Both the position numbers and the translations under genes were made by a program. A stretch of 64,000 nucleotides of DNA, from NCBI GenBank assembly GCA_946894095.1, contig OX335653.1, positions 9,491,001 to 9,555,000 of the forward strand, read 5' to 3'. Positions 36,218-63,266 of the stretch are shown here, one piece after another. The notes beneath the pieces were generated by a model, which saw nothing but the letters and a program-made list of their open reading frames with translations, was not told the origin of the DNA and did not search any database. The stretch comes from Incurvaria masculella (lineage: Eukaryota > Arthropoda > Insecta > Lepidoptera > Incurvariidae). The first letter of the stretch is position 1, and each line of letters opens with the position of its first letter.

Positions 36218-36402
36218 TAGGTACCATGGCAGGACCTTCCCTTTAGGAGCACGGCTACATTGAACTTTATGGAAAACTCGGACTGCCTCTTCGACCATCT
36301 TTTCATTCAATGAGATTGTACCAACCTGGGCGAGTTTAACCCTACCACATAGAAAGGGAAGAGGACCTACAGTTTTATATGGATTCTAAACCATGGAACA
36401 GT
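36218..36402 (-). repeat. SINE body fragment
   Basis: Minus-oriented: CATGGCAGGACCTTCCCTTT, GAGCACGGCTACATTGAACT, CCTACCACATAG and TGGATTCTAAACCATGG. No head or tail. Confidence 0.7.
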
Positions 36403-37084
36403 AAGCAATCTTATGAAAAGCATCCAATTTATAAAAAAATAGAGGTATTTAAAAAAAATGTGCAGGAAAAAAACGAACAATTCCTTCGTTAAACGCTTGT
36501 AAAAAAAATTAATGGCTTGCACTTTCCTACATTCAATATTTTATTTTGTTTTGACCCTTAGCCACGCAAAACTAAAGCTACCTACTTGCCTAAATCACCA
36601 AGTTTTAACATGTTTACCTACAGTGTTATTCAGAGTGGGCGGACTAACTTTAGTACGCAGGTTAAGCCGGGACTAGAGCACAGAATAACTAATACTAGAG
36701 CCGTATTAAGGAAACCTGTATTCAGAGAGCGGGATTAGTGTTAGTCCTCTTAATGGCGGTCAAGTTACTGTCGGACTAAGCCCGTACTAGCGGCCATTTT
36801 GCAACTGTCAGTCGTATTCAGAAAGAGCTGCCAAAGCTTAAAACGTGGACTAAATCAGAAATGTAGGTTTTATGAAAAATGGTATTCAGAGAGCCGGCTT
36901 ATGGTTAGTCCGAGCGTTAATACGGGACTATTTTTTGAACCACCTCAGAGTAAGTTTAACAGCGTACTAAGCCCGTATTAATTAATCACACTGAAAATAT
37001 CAAATGTGGGTTCCTGGCGCGTAAAAATAATACAGTTGGGCTGACTGCATTTCTTCCCGTGCACGTCGTTAGAGCCGACTAACG

Positions 37085-37340
37085 AATCCGTCGTTGGTGG
37101 TTCGGACACCACGTAGAACTGTAGGTCCGCTCCCTTCCTTACTAGGTGGTAGGGTCAATCCCACCCAGGTTGGTACCATCGCATTAAATGTACGATTTTC
37201 GGAGAGGCAATGAAAATTGTCCGCGTTTTGCATCCAGTCCAAAGTAGCTGTGTAATAAAAGGAAGGTCCTAGCATTGCATCTATTTGGCATGAGGTGTGT
37301 TGGGCTAATATCATGACAGTAGGTGTTGTCCAGCCACATA
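37085..37340 (+). repeat. SINE body and 3' fragment
   Basis: Plus-oriented copy from GGTTCGGACACCACGTAGAA through CCAGGTTGGTACCATCGCAT to GGCTAATATCATGACAGTAG. The head is gone. Nested in the foldback cluster. Confidence 0.75.
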
Positions 37341-37714
37341 AAAAACGATCCGTTTCATTCTTTTATCATATACGGATGAAATTGGCCACAGACGTGACAT
37401 CACCTCGATGCGTGACAGTGGCATGAGTTTATTAGGTCGACACATAGCTATAGAACAATATTATATAAGAGCATCTATGCCTATGATATCGTAGCATCCA
37501 TACTTCATTCTGTGCTTGTTTGGGAATGTGATTCATGAAGTGGGGCAGCTAGTTACAGCTAATAACAAGTGATGTCTCAATCAGTATAATGTGAGAAAGA
37601 GTAAGGCGACATAAGCAACGTGCACATGTTAACATTAAAGGAGAGCACAAACAAACCAGTAAAGATTCAATATTGCCATAAGAAATATTAAACCGCGGTC
37701 TAAGTTAGTACGTG

Positions 37715-38606
37715 ACTATACTCCCTACAAACCAAACGTGCAGTCGGGGCCATAAAAGTTTATGAGCTAGTGAAGCCCAGTTGTGGATGCGCGATTATCG
37801 ATAGCGGTATCGATAATGGTGAGTACATTTACTAGGGAAGTATATTAAATGTTTTTATATCTGCGCAAGTTTCTAATTAAAATTAAAATTAAGTCGTCTG
37901 TCATCTAACAGTTTTTGTATGTATGTAACTACTGACTTGTTAAGTATGTACGAAATTATTATTACGCGAATTAGCTATACTATTGTACTATTTACCAACA
38001 CTTCTTTATAATTACAAACACAGCTTACGTTCTGTGAAATGAAGAGTGTAACCCATGGGGGAAAGAGAATAGCACAGGGGATTTCCTAGATCGAACGCAG
38101 TATAGATTCATTGGGAGATTTGTTGTGATATGATTGGTCGCTCGCGGGCCAATATTTTTTGCCCAATAAACAATAACAATAATAACATTTTTTTTTTTAT
38201 TTAAGATTATCGAGTTTGTTTTCGTGAATCATACATAAAAATACCACATGACGGGCAAGATATATACCACGTGTTGGTTATTTTTGCATATTTTATATGA
38301 TTTTTGTACTGCTTTCATAAGTTTTTTTTTAATATTAACCTTTGCATAAATAAAAAAACTTGTTAGATGACAGACGATTTAATTTTATTTGAAAATTGCA
38401 CAAACATAAAAAATGTTAAATATACTTCCCTAGTAAATATACTCACCATCCATCAGGGATAAGACGAATATTTGACAATGTATCTTGTTCATGAAATCAT
38501 GAAATATCTATCGACGCTATCGATAATCGCGGATCCACAACTGGGCTTCACTAGCTCATAAACTTTTATGGCCCCGACTGCATGTTTGGTTTGTAGGGAG
38601 TATAGT
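37715..38606. mobile_element. Inner foldback element, arms about 240 bp
   Basis: Arms begin ACTATACTCCCTACAAACC and end GGTTTGTAGGGAGTATAGT. Homology continues through GGGGCCATAAAAGTTTATGA, CCCAGTTGTGGAT and the CGATTATCGATAGCG region, and on to ACTTCCCTAGTAAAT. The unique centre, about 37960-38350, encodes no protein I recognise. Confidence 0.75.
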
Positions 38607-39594
38607 TTAGCACTCTGAATAACGCTGTGGCTTAATCTCGTGTTAAGAAATAGTCCGAGACTAATTTAATTTATGATCGATGCGATCTGCCGATCGATTT
38701 CTGACCTGTGGATAATCTTACAAAATGGATGATGTTGAGAAATTTGAAGAATTACTCTATTAGACAATTATATTCACAGTTGGCTGTCAGTTTAAAACGT
38801 CAATTAGGAAGGTCAGGAAAATGCTGTTCAGAGAGCTGGATTAAAGTTAGTACGGACTAAACCCGTGCTAAGGGCGGCCATTAAAGATTGAACAGCTGAT
38901 AGCCAATGTTTCTTATTGTTAGTGACGGCTTTACTAGCTACTAGTGCTGTCTCGACCAGTAATATGACAAAGAGTAAGGAGAGAATAGTAAAGGGCACAT
39001 GGTGTGCAGGAAAGCACAAACAAAGCATCCAGTATTCAGTATTGACACATGAAATGCTGAGCCGCAATATAAGTTAGTCCGAGATTATCTTTCATTAATC
39101 TCGTATTAAGTATTAGTCCGAGATCACTAATAACGGCATTAAAACGGGGTTAGTCCGCCCACTCTGAATAGAACTGCTAGTAAATAAGGTTTGGAAACAA
39201 TAATACTACCTTATATATTTCCCCATAGACCTAGCATGCGCTTCTATGATTTTCCCAATAGAAGGTAACATTAGGTTGAATACATTGAGAGTTTTAAATT
39301 GATTTAAATTAAAGTTATGTGTGTAACTATATGTATGTGCCGCGCACCTCCCCCCCGAGCCATGTCGTATTCCTTGAAACGCTTAGGTAGCCCGGCGGCA
39401 CGGGGGAGGCGCGTTGGGGTGGTGTTGGTAGGTTCATTTGCTACAACTCTTATTTATAGCAAAATTATATATTCACACTGGAGATGACTCCAATCCAAAA
39501 AATAAACAAGTCTGGATGATGGGTTTGACTATTTAGGACATGAAATGACAATGTCAGAAGAGCAAAGTCGTTAAAACTGTGTTATTAAATTACA

Positions 39595-39600
39595 TTTATT
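39595..39600 (-). promoter_or_regulatory. Candidate BPHL copy B poly(A) signal
   Basis: TTTATT on the plus strand is AATAAA on the minus strand, about 230 bp past the copy B stop. The corresponding site for copy A is TTTATT at about 24168, some 20 bp past its stop. Confidence 0.35.
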
Positions 39601-39827
39601 TAAAATATGCATGCATCGAATCTTTACAATAGCGAATAAAACTTAAAATTACTCCTATTTATGTATACAAATAATTGTTTACAAATTTAGCACCTTTAAG
39701 TAATGGGAAGGCCCAAGCACACCTCCTAGTTCATTCAATAATACGATATGGTCTAACGATGGCCATTCATGTGATATAACAAACCTCTTTTCCGGTAACT
39801 TCAATATAGTTCAGGTTAATGTAAAAG

Positions 39828-42800
39828 TCATGCTAATAAAAAATCTTGAGCTCTTTTGTTAAAGTCATCTGAATATTTCAAATGCACATTATGCTTGCCA
39901 TCGGGATAAAAAAGAACCCTGAAGCAAATAATTCGAATTAAGATAATGTAAGACATCTCAGTTGTTCATTAAAAAAATAAATTGCTCCTATTGTAATGCT
40001 TACCTCGAGTTACTAATATATGTGTGAAGATGGGAAACATGACTGTTATCGATCATCGGATCTTTTTCTCCGTGTACAATAAGGGTGGGACATTTAATTT
40101 TTTCTAGTTCTGCCGTGCATATGTCTCCATTTCGTTGTTTGTACAAATTGCACATTCCAGCAACCCACTGATCCAATAAAACTGGAAAATACTGTTCACC
40201 ATACAGATCTACCATCGGTTTGAGCATTTTCTCAGACCAACCGTTCACATTCCTTATTTCTGCAAGAAAATACATGATTATTACGAGATTAAGATGTAAG
40301 AAGGATATAATACCCATGGAGGTTAATTCTTCACTTCCATAATAATACTTATAACACAATAATGCTGGACTTAGGCTTCAAACTGTGTGTGCTCTTTTTT
40401 TTTATTTCTTTCCTTAAGGCTGTTCCGACCCATATAAAGTTGTTTGCACACAGAACGCAAAAAGTATTGCACTTTAAGGCACGAATTAATAATAAACGTT
40501 TAATATAGTCATATTACTTGCAGCGAAAACAATTTCACAATTTCAGGATTATTGGTTTTGTTACAATTCATTTAAATACGATTTTTATTTAACAGCGCCA
40601 TCTAACGGTGTAAAACTTCTAATCGGCAATTACGACGAAACCATTCAACCTAAAATTGTGAATATGTTTTCGCTGCAACTACTATGGCTAAGTATATTTA
40701 ATATTTTTGACGAATTCGTGCCTTAAAGTGCAATACTTTTTGCGTTCTGTGTAAAAAAACATTGTATGGGTCGGAACATCGTTAACAGAAAATAAGGAAC
40801 CGTTATTGAATCTCTTTGTTGTCCATTTGTCTGTCTTTTAGACAATACTCATTTTTTTGAAAAGTGTATAAAGTAGAAATCAAATTCAAATAGGGTTAAT
40901 CCCGCCGTGTTTGTTCCATCGCATTGAATAAACGGTGGTCTAAACGGCAATTAAAATTGTCCGTGATTTCCAGCCGAGCTATATAAGGAAGGTCCTGGCG
41001 TAGCCCATGTGGTGTGTTGGACATCCTGACGGTCGGTTCGGTATTAGCCAATGTTTTATGGCATTAGAAATATACTTATTCTATGGTATTAGCCATCCAT
41101 GCTCAGTTACATAAAAAATGTGCGCGTCAGACCCGCACTTGTCTGGATTTTGAAAACGTTAGCAGACTTCGTGAAGTGATATATTTTTAATAATAGGTCC
41201 CAATACTAACTTTCATAAAATTCTAATTCAGTTGGCAAAATAAATGACTTTGCTCCCCAAACAACAAGCTTATTTACGCTAGTTGGAAATCTCGCAGCAA
41301 CAATAAAGCTTGTTTTCCCTCCATCGCTCCATCCAAGCAAAGAATATTTATTTATGTTTAGTGCCTGCGAAAAACCAAACCATTAATAACGAGTTGCCTT
41401 ATGTTTATTCTAAAACCCTCGCAAATGTACAAAAACAGCAAATGTTCTGGTTCTCGGTGAGAATGTTTCACCCGAGAAGATCGCATCCGCTATGTAAAAA
41501 AAAGGTATTATTATCTGAGTGAAACCTTCTCACCCGAGTTTATATGCTAAGGCTGAACCCAGAACAATGCGACCCGTAACAGTATTGGCTGAGTGAATTT
41601 TGGGTGGTCTCCTCCAAGCGCAAGCGGGTGCGCTGAAATCAAATCGGATCTAGTTATGGTTCTGCGCAGTTGCTGGCGCTTAGAAGGGACCGGTCAAGAT
41701 CCACCGCACTAATTGTACTCAAGTTTGCCAAACCTTATGGCATGTACATAGACCACATTGGGTAGCTTATGTTCACCAATAAATATGTTTTTCGTTACGT
41801 TCATCAAATGGAAAGATGGAGTCCTTGTAACATCACTACACTGACTGTTAAAGGATGCTTAGCCAATTACACATTAACATTCAAACATTGGCAAACATCG
41901 GCAAACAGCGGCGAACAACGGCTAACACCGACAAACACTGGTAAATAAAGGCAAACACCGGAACCGAAACTACCAGCAGAAACATGCAAACACCGGTAAA
42001 TACACGGCGAACCCTCTATATGACCCTGACAAGCCGGGTACGGTGGAATTCAAAAGTCTAGTAGCACATACCAATAGTCGCTTCATAGCAATCGCATCGC
42101 GCGGAGATGAAGCGGGAGGAGGGGATCGCATCGTCCGCTTGGGTTGCGGTAAGACACTTACCTGAAAACGGTGGGGGCCGGGGCACGCCATGTGTGTAGG
42201 CTGTGACTAGATTTATGTAGTCAATAGCATCCTACCATCATACGTAAGTCCTACATCTACTTAAGGTCGGCCCGTAAGCACCTGAAAATTTCGCCTCCCA
42301 TACAAACGTAGTTTACTAATAATTTGAATACCACTGTTCCAACTTACTTGATATTTGGTATCTAATATTAGGCTACAAATATCTGTGTCTGCATGCCTTT
42401 GTTTTTTCGGTAAATGTATTCTGGGTCAAACCACAGAGAAAACTAAATTCGTATGAAGATTTTCTTTTTGGATTCATTTCATTCGGTTTGGATTTTTCAA
42501 AAAAACAAAAGCATGCAGACACATTTATTTGTTACCTGATATTAGATATTAAATATCAATTTATTTGGAATAGCGTTTTCCAAATGATTAGTAAACTACG
42601 TTTGTATGGAGAGCAAAGCTTACGGGCCGTTCTTAACTGATAGACGCAGAGCATGTCTACTCAGGGAAGCAAAAACGAGTAAGTCACAGATGAAAGTGAA
42701 ACACTTTCGCCTGACGTCATCAAACATAAAATGTTTTAAGTAAATATACTTTTTCGTACTAAGCAGGTACGTCGCTTATTCAAATTTTTGCAGTCATGTC

Positions 42801-45091
42801 CGCAACGCAGATGAAGCGTTAAATAAATGTATGTAGGTATAATCTTAAACACTGTGTTAGTAGGAGAGGGACTGTAGGAGAATTCCAAATTATGGGTATA
42901 CAGCCGGTGGCGAAATTGGTAGACGCAATACCCACGAATGGTATTTTTGCTGGTTCGGGTCCAGCCTTGCAGTATATTCGTAAAGTAGTTCTTTTTACTG
43001 GGCTCTTTCTTCAATTAATGTGTCCTTGCTTCACGGTCGATTATACATACACACATGTCACATTCCATAAAATGTTTTGTTTGTGTCATCGCACTCTAAT
43101 AAGAATCATTATAAAGGGACAACACCAGGGTAACCCGTGACTATCATTTCATGAGTACGAAAGTGTTGTGACTCACCAGTGAGTACCTAGTGACTAACAG
43201 GTGAGAATCTCATGAGTAAACCCCCTGTTCCATCCCTATCAGGACGTACTCTGTTACACGTATAGATAAAAAGGAAGAAGAAATGCCATCTAGCGCACTT
43301 ACTATGAGACCTGCCAAATTCTAAAAACTACCAGCCCAACTTTAGCGTACATGCCACATGCAAACATAGTCGCAGACGTATTGTGTGGGTGGGAACTAAC
43401 TTGACGAACGCATTTTCTGAGCACATTTGCGCGCGATGGCGATGTTTTACCTGTGTACCATACGACACGCTGCCGGATTCCCATACAAATCTCTGGTCAC
43501 TTTGACCATACGGCGGAGACGCGATATGGAGCGTATGCCACTTCTTCCTTTCTCTTCAGTTGTCACGCGATCTTAGGGCCACGTTGCTCGAACCCGATTT
43601 GGACAAGTGATGAGCACTCTGGTGGTGACTAACCACATCACCAACTCGAATGGCTCGTCCCAACGTGTCAGTTTTAACGCGCTGCTAGAGATGAAGAAGT
43701 GAGTGAGTAGAGTGTGGAAAGGGTATTCCTGAAACGATCTTCCAAAATTGTTTGACAGTGCTTGTGTGGTCCGCCATTGTTACCTTAAATCGAGTCGCCC
43801 GGTAGGTACCAACCTACCTAGTAATCGTTGCTCCACCTTAATCGGCGCGGATAACGATCCGCGGACAAGCACAAGTACAAGTAATATATAAATGGTTGTG
43901 ATGGAAACGTTTTTGGAGGGAATTGTTTAGACCGCGCTCTTCTAATTCGTCTATCGTTGAGTCTAAGACGTAAGGAGGAAGAAGACTGACGATATTTAAC
44001 AAAATAATTATCCATAACCAGAGACGTTACATTCCAGCCTAGAGCCGATTGCACGAAAGGACAAAAAATCAAAATCGACGTCAACGTATGATAAAACACG
44101 TCACTTTGTATGGACAGTATGGAAGGAACTCCGTTGGTTTCACTAAAAGTGACGTGTTTGAACATTGATTACTCAGCCGTCTCTTCGTGCAATCGGGGCT
44201 TAGTGTGTATTCCTTGCAATAAAATTGTTGATCTCTTGGAAACAAAACGAAATCACAAATTAACAAATATATGTAAACAGCATTTTAATCTCTGTATACA
44301 TAAATGTTTGATAATATGTTGGAAGACATTTGGATAAAAGAATCAGAGAAACTGCTTACCCTCATAAGGTTTTCAGCTGCCTCCGCATCTTTTTCATAGA
44401 AATTTGTAGGGAATTCTCTATTTGGAGGTCGACTCTTCCCATATCCCGGAGGGTCCCAAGCCACTACGGTGAACTTGTCCTTGTCGAAACCTTCAATCTG
44501 GGGCCTAAAGTTTGTCCAAATAGATCCGAGTGCACCGGGCATGCATAGAACATGGTGAGAGCCGTTTCCTACTTTTAAATAGTTAATATAACTGTCAGCG
44601 ACTTTGACCTTTTTTTCCTAGAGTAAAAAAAACAGTTCATTATAGTTATTATTTGCATAATTTAGATTAATATCTCGGATAAATTTGTTCCAGTGAATGA
44701 GTCTGTGAGTGACCTTTAAAATGATGAAACAAGTTTAAAAATAATTGTTAAGTTGTAAGATGGATGTAAAAACCTGTTATTATCATCTACTGTAATGTTT
44801 ATGGCATCAGTCCATTGCGTTAACCTTCCGGATATTCTTTGTATATTAATTGATGCAACTACATTGCAACTGTATACAATTTAAGTAAGCTAATAATGTC
44901 GGTAATGCTTACAAATATAAATTGCGGGTAGGACCTTTTGGTAACTGTAATACGGACTTTAAACAAATAGGTACCTTGTATGTTAACCCCAACGAAGAGA
45001 ACTTCTTGATGCTTTTTACGAGTTTAGGACTTGTTATTACAAAAGAAAAATAATTCAACTTGCAATACATCAAACGAATCAATAGGGCCAT
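39828..45091 (-). CDS. BPHL/valacyclovir hydrolase-like, copy B, complete
   Basis: Five minus-strand exons: 44975-45091, 44360-44617, 41211-41364, 40004-40259 and 39828-39918. Phases agree and give 291 residues, which is the human BPHL length as I recall it. Residues 1-39 form a basic and hydroxylated leader without acidic residues, fitting a mitochondrial presequence. Then come VADSYINYLKVGNGSHHVLC and MPGALGS (oxyanion loop), AWDPPGYGKSRPP, the nucleophile elbow LLGWSDGG, VHGEKDP (catalytic Asp) and GKHNVHL (catalytic His). Directly after the elbow it has Lys (GGKTS) where copy A has Ile. The donor after exon 3 is GTTAGT. Introns contain three kinds of MITE and a tRNA-like element. Start chosen because copy A exon 1 aligns from the same Met. 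Confidence 0.93.
40418..40781. mobile_element. TTAA-flanked MITE, copy 2
   Basis: 364 bp, flanked by TTAA at 40414-40417 and 40782-40785. Same family as 6249-6609, inverted relative to it; ends GGCTGTTCCGACCCATA and TATGGGTCGGAACATCG. In BPHL copy B intron 3. Confidence 0.88.
40890..41118 (+). repeat. SINE body and 3' fragment
   Basis: GGTTAATCCCGCC, TTTGTTCCATCGCATTGAAT, GGAAGGTCCTGGCG and GGTATTAGCCATCCATGC; head missing and hairpin region partly duplicated. BPHL copy B intron 3. Confidence 0.7.
41886..41960. repeat. 10-bp minisatellite
   Basis: About seven and a half imperfect units of consensus ACCGGCAAAC (for example ATCGGCAAAC, AGCGGCGAAC, AACGGCTAAC, ACCGACAAAC). In BPHL copy B intron 2. 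Confidence 0.7.
42265..42632. mobile_element. TTAA-flanked MITE, second family
   Basis: 368 bp between TTAA at 42261-42264 and 42633-42636. Ends GGTCGGCCCGTAAGC and GCTTACGGGCCGTTC are inverted, as are the inner ACAAACGTAGTTTACTAAT blocks. It is unrelated in sequence to the 6249/40418 family but shares the target. BPHL copy B intron 2. Confidence 0.85.
42656..43157. mobile_element. Foldback MITE split by a tRNA-like element
   Basis: Left part CTACTCAGGGAAGC ... ACACTTTCGCCTGACGTCAT and right part GTCATCGCACTCTAATAAG ... ATCATTTCATGAGTA match the continuous element at 45174-45310. The interruption is the 42738-43065 insert with its target-site duplication. Confidence 0.6.
42738..43065 (+). 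mobile_element. tRNA-like (Leu-type) retroelement with 13-bp TSD
   Basis: 328 bp flanked by CATAAAATGTTTT at 42725-42737 and 43066-43078, a perfect 13-bp duplication. Inside, at about 42906-42971, is a tRNA-like segment with an A-box-like TGGCGAAATTGG and a B-box GGTTCGGGTCC. The tRNA-like part is about 165 bp from the left end rather than at it, and no A tail is present, so it is not a typical SINE. Related element at 49217-49744. Confidence 0.7.
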
Positions 45092-45173
45092 GGCGAAAAA
45101 ATCACAGATTATAATAATAGGTTTAAGATTACTCAGCACTATGGATCAAGATAACTTTAAAAAAAACAGTCTT

Positions 45174-45310
45174 TCTACTCAGGAAAGCGAAAGCGAGTTA
45201 GTCACAGATGAAAGTGAGACACTTTCGCCTGACGCCATCAAACATCAAATGTAATGTTGTGTCACTAATTAGAATAATTGGGGGGACTCGTGGCTGTCAT
45301 TACATGAGTA
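45174..45310. mobile_element. Small foldback MITE
   Basis: Starts TCTACTCAGGAAAGCG, contains ACACTTTCGCCTGACG and ends TTACATGAGTA. It is related to 42656-43157 and to sequence near 35925-36010 and 45560-45650. Just upstream of BPHL copy B. Confidence 0.55.
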
Positions 45311-46166
45311 TAGGCAGCCCAACTTGAAGTAAGTATGAGGCAGAGGCAAAATTATGTAAACAAGTGGCTTCACGAGGAGCAATGCCAGGGACAGCATGTA
45401 ATTGGGGTAAATAAAATTGTAAAATCTATTCTATTTTATTTTGTACCATATCTGACAGCTCTGACAGATATTTTAGGTTAGCTCGCTTAAACGCTACCTG
45501 TCGTGATAAATTAGAAGTTTTCTTCCCCATTTACAGTCACTTGAAACTAACCACTGATTCACAAAACTTTCTTACTCATGAAATAATAGTCATTAGTTAC
45601 CCTAGTGTTATCCCTTTCGAATTATTCTAATTTGAGTGCGATGGCACAACGTATATTTTTTCCGCTTGGGTCGCGGTCCGATTTGAACGATCGCAACCAA
45701 AAGAACTCTCAAAACTGGTCCGATTCGCGCTTACAGCCCTCAAAATCCCGTGAACGGTATGAAGGTAGCGCTGCGTCACTCAATGCGGTACACAGTGCTC
45801 ACGCTTGGGAGGTAGGGCACCGTGTGTGAAACTGTCAACGTCACTTTTTGATGTTTCTAAAGACAAGTCTAACGTCTTTCGACCTGTTATTTTCACAAAC
45901 CGTTGAATGTACCTCAGTTGAAAATTCAAGTTCAACTTAGAGAAATTGATTAGATTCAACTTTGAGGTGAACTACTACAATTAACGTCATTTCTTCCGTG
46001 TTTGTTGTTTTGTTTCCGTAAGCGCGTACACAAACGGTCCGAATCGTTGGTAATGCTTACTGCTTTGAGCGTGCAATTTGATTCGGGACGCTGCTTGTAT
46101 ACGCTTTTAGCAGTGTAATCGATTACAGTTCAACGACAGCAGCGACAGGCGAAATCTGAACGTCAA

Positions 46167-46313
46167 CGTTTCACTTTTATCTGTGAATTGAACTCAAGTA
46201 TTTTATTATGTGATTAGTGTGATTGAACTCGTGTTATCTTCAGGAGTACAGCAATAAGTTAAACATAGAATTCAGCGACATCTTGCGGGAACCACGGTAA
46301 ATTTATTTGCAAA
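46167..46313 (+). repeat. 147-bp direct repeat, left copy
   Basis: Begins CGTTTCACTTTTATCTGTG and ends AAATTTATTTGCAAA. It matches 47197-47343 with only a few differences. Confidence 0.85.
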
Positions 46314-46329
46314 CTAGACCGGGATAGAT

Positions 46330-47160
46330 ACGGTTTGAGAAGCACATGAAATCCGAAATGAATTTTTTTTTCTCAGAAATATGTAATTTCATGTTCATAT
46401 GCTTACATTAAGTTTGCAACATTTAGCGGGGCCCGGAAGTTAGAAAAAAATTTAAAATATATTAAAAAATATATATCTCCTAAACAAATATTTAGAAACC
46501 GTATTAATTTTTTTTATATGTTAGGTCTTTTAAGGCGTAATGTAATTGTGCATTTGCAACAATTATGTAATTACGGAAATCTATTTAAAAAAATGTTTTT
46601 ACTAAAAAAAATCTATGCCGCGAACCTAACTTGCTATGCTATATTTCTTTCTAGAATATGTAAAAGAAAATTAAATTATTTAAAAACTTTACAACGAACG
46701 ATTTTATACGTATTTCGAATTTTTTGTTTAGCTTTTGTGTGAATGTAAAAATTATAAATGAAAAAAATGTGCTTCTAATATTTGCAATATTTTACAAATT
46801 TCACAGAATATAGAGTTTGCGGTCAGTTTCCAATTTCGGAAAATAAAAAAGAATTTTCATTATTTGCTTTGCAGATATTATGAAAATAGTAGAAAAAAAA
46901 TATATTTACACAGTTCCGTAAATAAGAAATTGTTGCAAATTCACAGTAATATTACACCTAAAATTAGGTAACATATAACATTTTTAAATAACAGTTCTAA
47001 ATATTTGCTTAGGAGATATAATTTTTTAAACATATTTCATATTTTATTTCTATCTTCCGGACCCCCCAAAATGTTGCAAACTTAATGTGCACACGTCCAC
47101 ATGAAATACTACGTTTATGAGAAAACGAAATGCATTTCGGATTTAATGTTTTTCTAAGTG
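46330..47160. mobile_element. Foldback element between the direct repeats
   Basis: Left arm features CACATGAAATCCGAAATG, CATTAAGTTTGCAACATTT and TATATCTCCTAAACAAATAT; the right arm has their complements (ATATTTGCTTAGGAGATATA, AATGTTGCAAACTTAATG, CATTTCGGATTT). The centre is AT-rich without a recognisable protein. Confidence 0.65.
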
Positions 47161-47196
47161 CTGATTTAAGGCTAAAGTTCCTGGAGTAAACGTAAT

Positions 47197-47343
47197 CGTT
47201 TCACTTTTATCTGTGAATTGACCTCAAGTATTATATTCTGTGATTAGTGTGATTGAACTCGTGTTATCTTCAGGAGTACAGCAATAAGTTAAACATAGAA
47301 TTCAGCGACATCTTGCGGGAACCACGATAAATTTATTTGCAAA
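47197..47343 (+). repeat. 147-bp direct repeat, right copy
   Basis: Near-identical partner of 46167-46313, ending about 570 bp before the CASK start codon. Confidence 0.85.
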
Positions 47344-47914
47344 GCAAAGGCAGGGGCTGGGGGCGCTCTTTTAAAGGTGCGCAGGGTTTTCGGTTCTCTC
47401 CGCGCAGCTGTCAATTTCATCAAGGCGATTTTGCGCTAACTTCAATTTGGTTTGTCGCACCCCTTCCTAGCTGTCAAAAGTAAACATCGAGGGTGTCTGC
47501 TGTTCAAGTACTGTTGCAAAAAAACCACAGCAGCCACGGAAAGCATTAAAAGCTTGTTGTTACCACTTAAAACTAGCTATCTACCAGTCTGCTTAATAGA
47601 ATACTTTCGAGTTTACTTTACCAACGAATAATAAATGAGATCGCCTCCTCAGTTTCGTTCGCGGTTCGCGGAATGTCAGAGAAAATCGTTCACCTGTAAA
47701 CCTGAAGTGTTCCATTTTATAGCATGAAACGATTGTCCTCTTAATTCAAGGGTCAATCCGGTGGCATTCGTTACTTTCGCTTGTTCAGGTATCCGAAACA
47801 ACGATCTTTTCCAGGGCGTATCCTAACCTTGGGTAACACTGGGATAGAAGTTATAATGGTGAAGCTGAAGATCGAGTGAGTCAACAAGTGGAATAGCGAC
47901 TAGAAATTGGTGCG

Positions 47915-63266
<15,352 letters not shown>

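Larger units (their letters stand above)
36627..39170. mobile_element. Nested foldback element with 22-bp perfect inverted ends
   Basis: 36627-36648 and 39149-39170 are exact inverted copies (core CAGAGTGGGCGGACTAAC). Several further internal blocks carry TTAGTCCGAG-type and TATTCAGAG-type motifs in both orientations (36720, 36830, 36890, 38640, 38820, 39090). This suggests repeated insertion of related foldback elements into one another. A SINE (37085) and a second foldback (37715-38606) are nested inside. No transposase coding region was found. Confidence 0.7.
45311..47914. other. BPHL copy B to CASK spacer, CASK upstream region
   Basis: No conserved exon seen. It holds two 147-bp direct repeats around a foldback element, then about 570 bp of less AT-rich sequence before the CASK ATG that likely contains its promoter and 5' UTR. 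No TATA box is obvious. Confidence 0.45.

Noticed and set aside
46167..47343. Direct repeats as LTRs of a retrotransposon
   Set aside because: No LTR-type ends, no primer binding site or polypurine tract, and the interior is a foldback element without gag or pol.
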